Made by a program: the position numbers and the translations under genes. Below, in pieces: positions 63,837 to 64,000 of a stretch of 64,000 bases of DNA. Below the pieces are notes generated by a model. The model made no database searches, was not told the DNA's origin, and saw only the letters and a program-made list of their open reading frames with translations. The DNA is taken from the NCBI GenBank assembly GCA_019648995.1, contig BLXT01004481.1:630154-694153 (forward strand), read 5' to 3'. Numbering within the stretch: the stretch's first letter is position 1; the number at the start of each line of letters is the position of its first letter. This DNA is from Plakobranchus ocellatus (Eukaryota; Mollusca; Gastropoda; Plakobranchidae).

Positions 63837-64000
63837 GTAAGTAATAGTTTGCAGAAAGTATTAACTATTATCCATTATCTGGGTTTTTGTTTCTAAGAAT
63901 TTCAATTTTGAGCTTCAAGGGAAATACTTGACTTCTAAGTTATACCCACTTGAAGTATCATTTTCACAATTTTGGGGTATTTTTGTTTTCTCCATTATTT

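Overview
The window is AT-rich animal nuclear DNA with small exons, introns of up to about 5 kb, GT-AG splice sites and abundant decayed transposable elements. The scattered runs of the 6-mer TCTAGA/TAGATC and the repeat content suggest a mollusc, probably a gastropod. That is an inference from repeat style, not a proof. Four conserved protein-coding genes could be rebuilt exon by exon, with reading phase matching at every junction.

Layout: (1) bases 1-12517, minus strand: the 5' part (10 coding exons, 956 codons, running off the left edge) of a long coiled-coil protein whose N-terminus matches centromere protein F (CENPF). (2) 19574-29783, plus strand: a complete 6-exon TAF8, the histone-fold TFIID subunit. 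(3) 34155-53536, minus strand: a complete 11-exon calmodulin-lysine N-methyltransferase (CAMKMT), convergent with TAF8. (4) From 58656, plus strand: the first two coding exons of a protein phosphatase 1 catalytic subunit of the beta type (PPP1CB), running off the right edge. The genes do not form an operon or pathway.

Nearly everything else recognisable is transposon-derived. One LINE family with endonuclease and reverse transcriptase is present in five decayed copies (about 13.0-15.5, 17.0-19.2, 22.2-24.6, 31.9-32.4 and 57.6-58.4 kb). A related LINE with a textbook 5' inversion sits inside a dead pogo/Tigger transposon (35.7-38.7 kb). Three short Tigger-like derivatives, several TTAA-flanked piggyBac-like elements, a 1.46-kb terminal-inverted-repeat (TIR) element nested in a LINE, and a 1.89-kb TIR element with a 6-bp target duplication in a CENPF intron complete the list. 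No tRNA, rRNA, CRISPR array or LTR element was recognised. A run of 31 N marks an assembly gap at 27223-27253.

The most interesting observations are: an in-frame 75-bp tandem duplication in CAMKMT that copies a splice acceptor and most of an exon (predicting two isoforms), fold-back template-switch hairpins in two LINE copies, a 54-bp perfect spacer-free palindrome in the PPP1CB intron, and several apparently unassigned small transposon families. I found no convincing wholly new multi-gene system; the region looks like ordinary conserved genes in a transposon-rich background.
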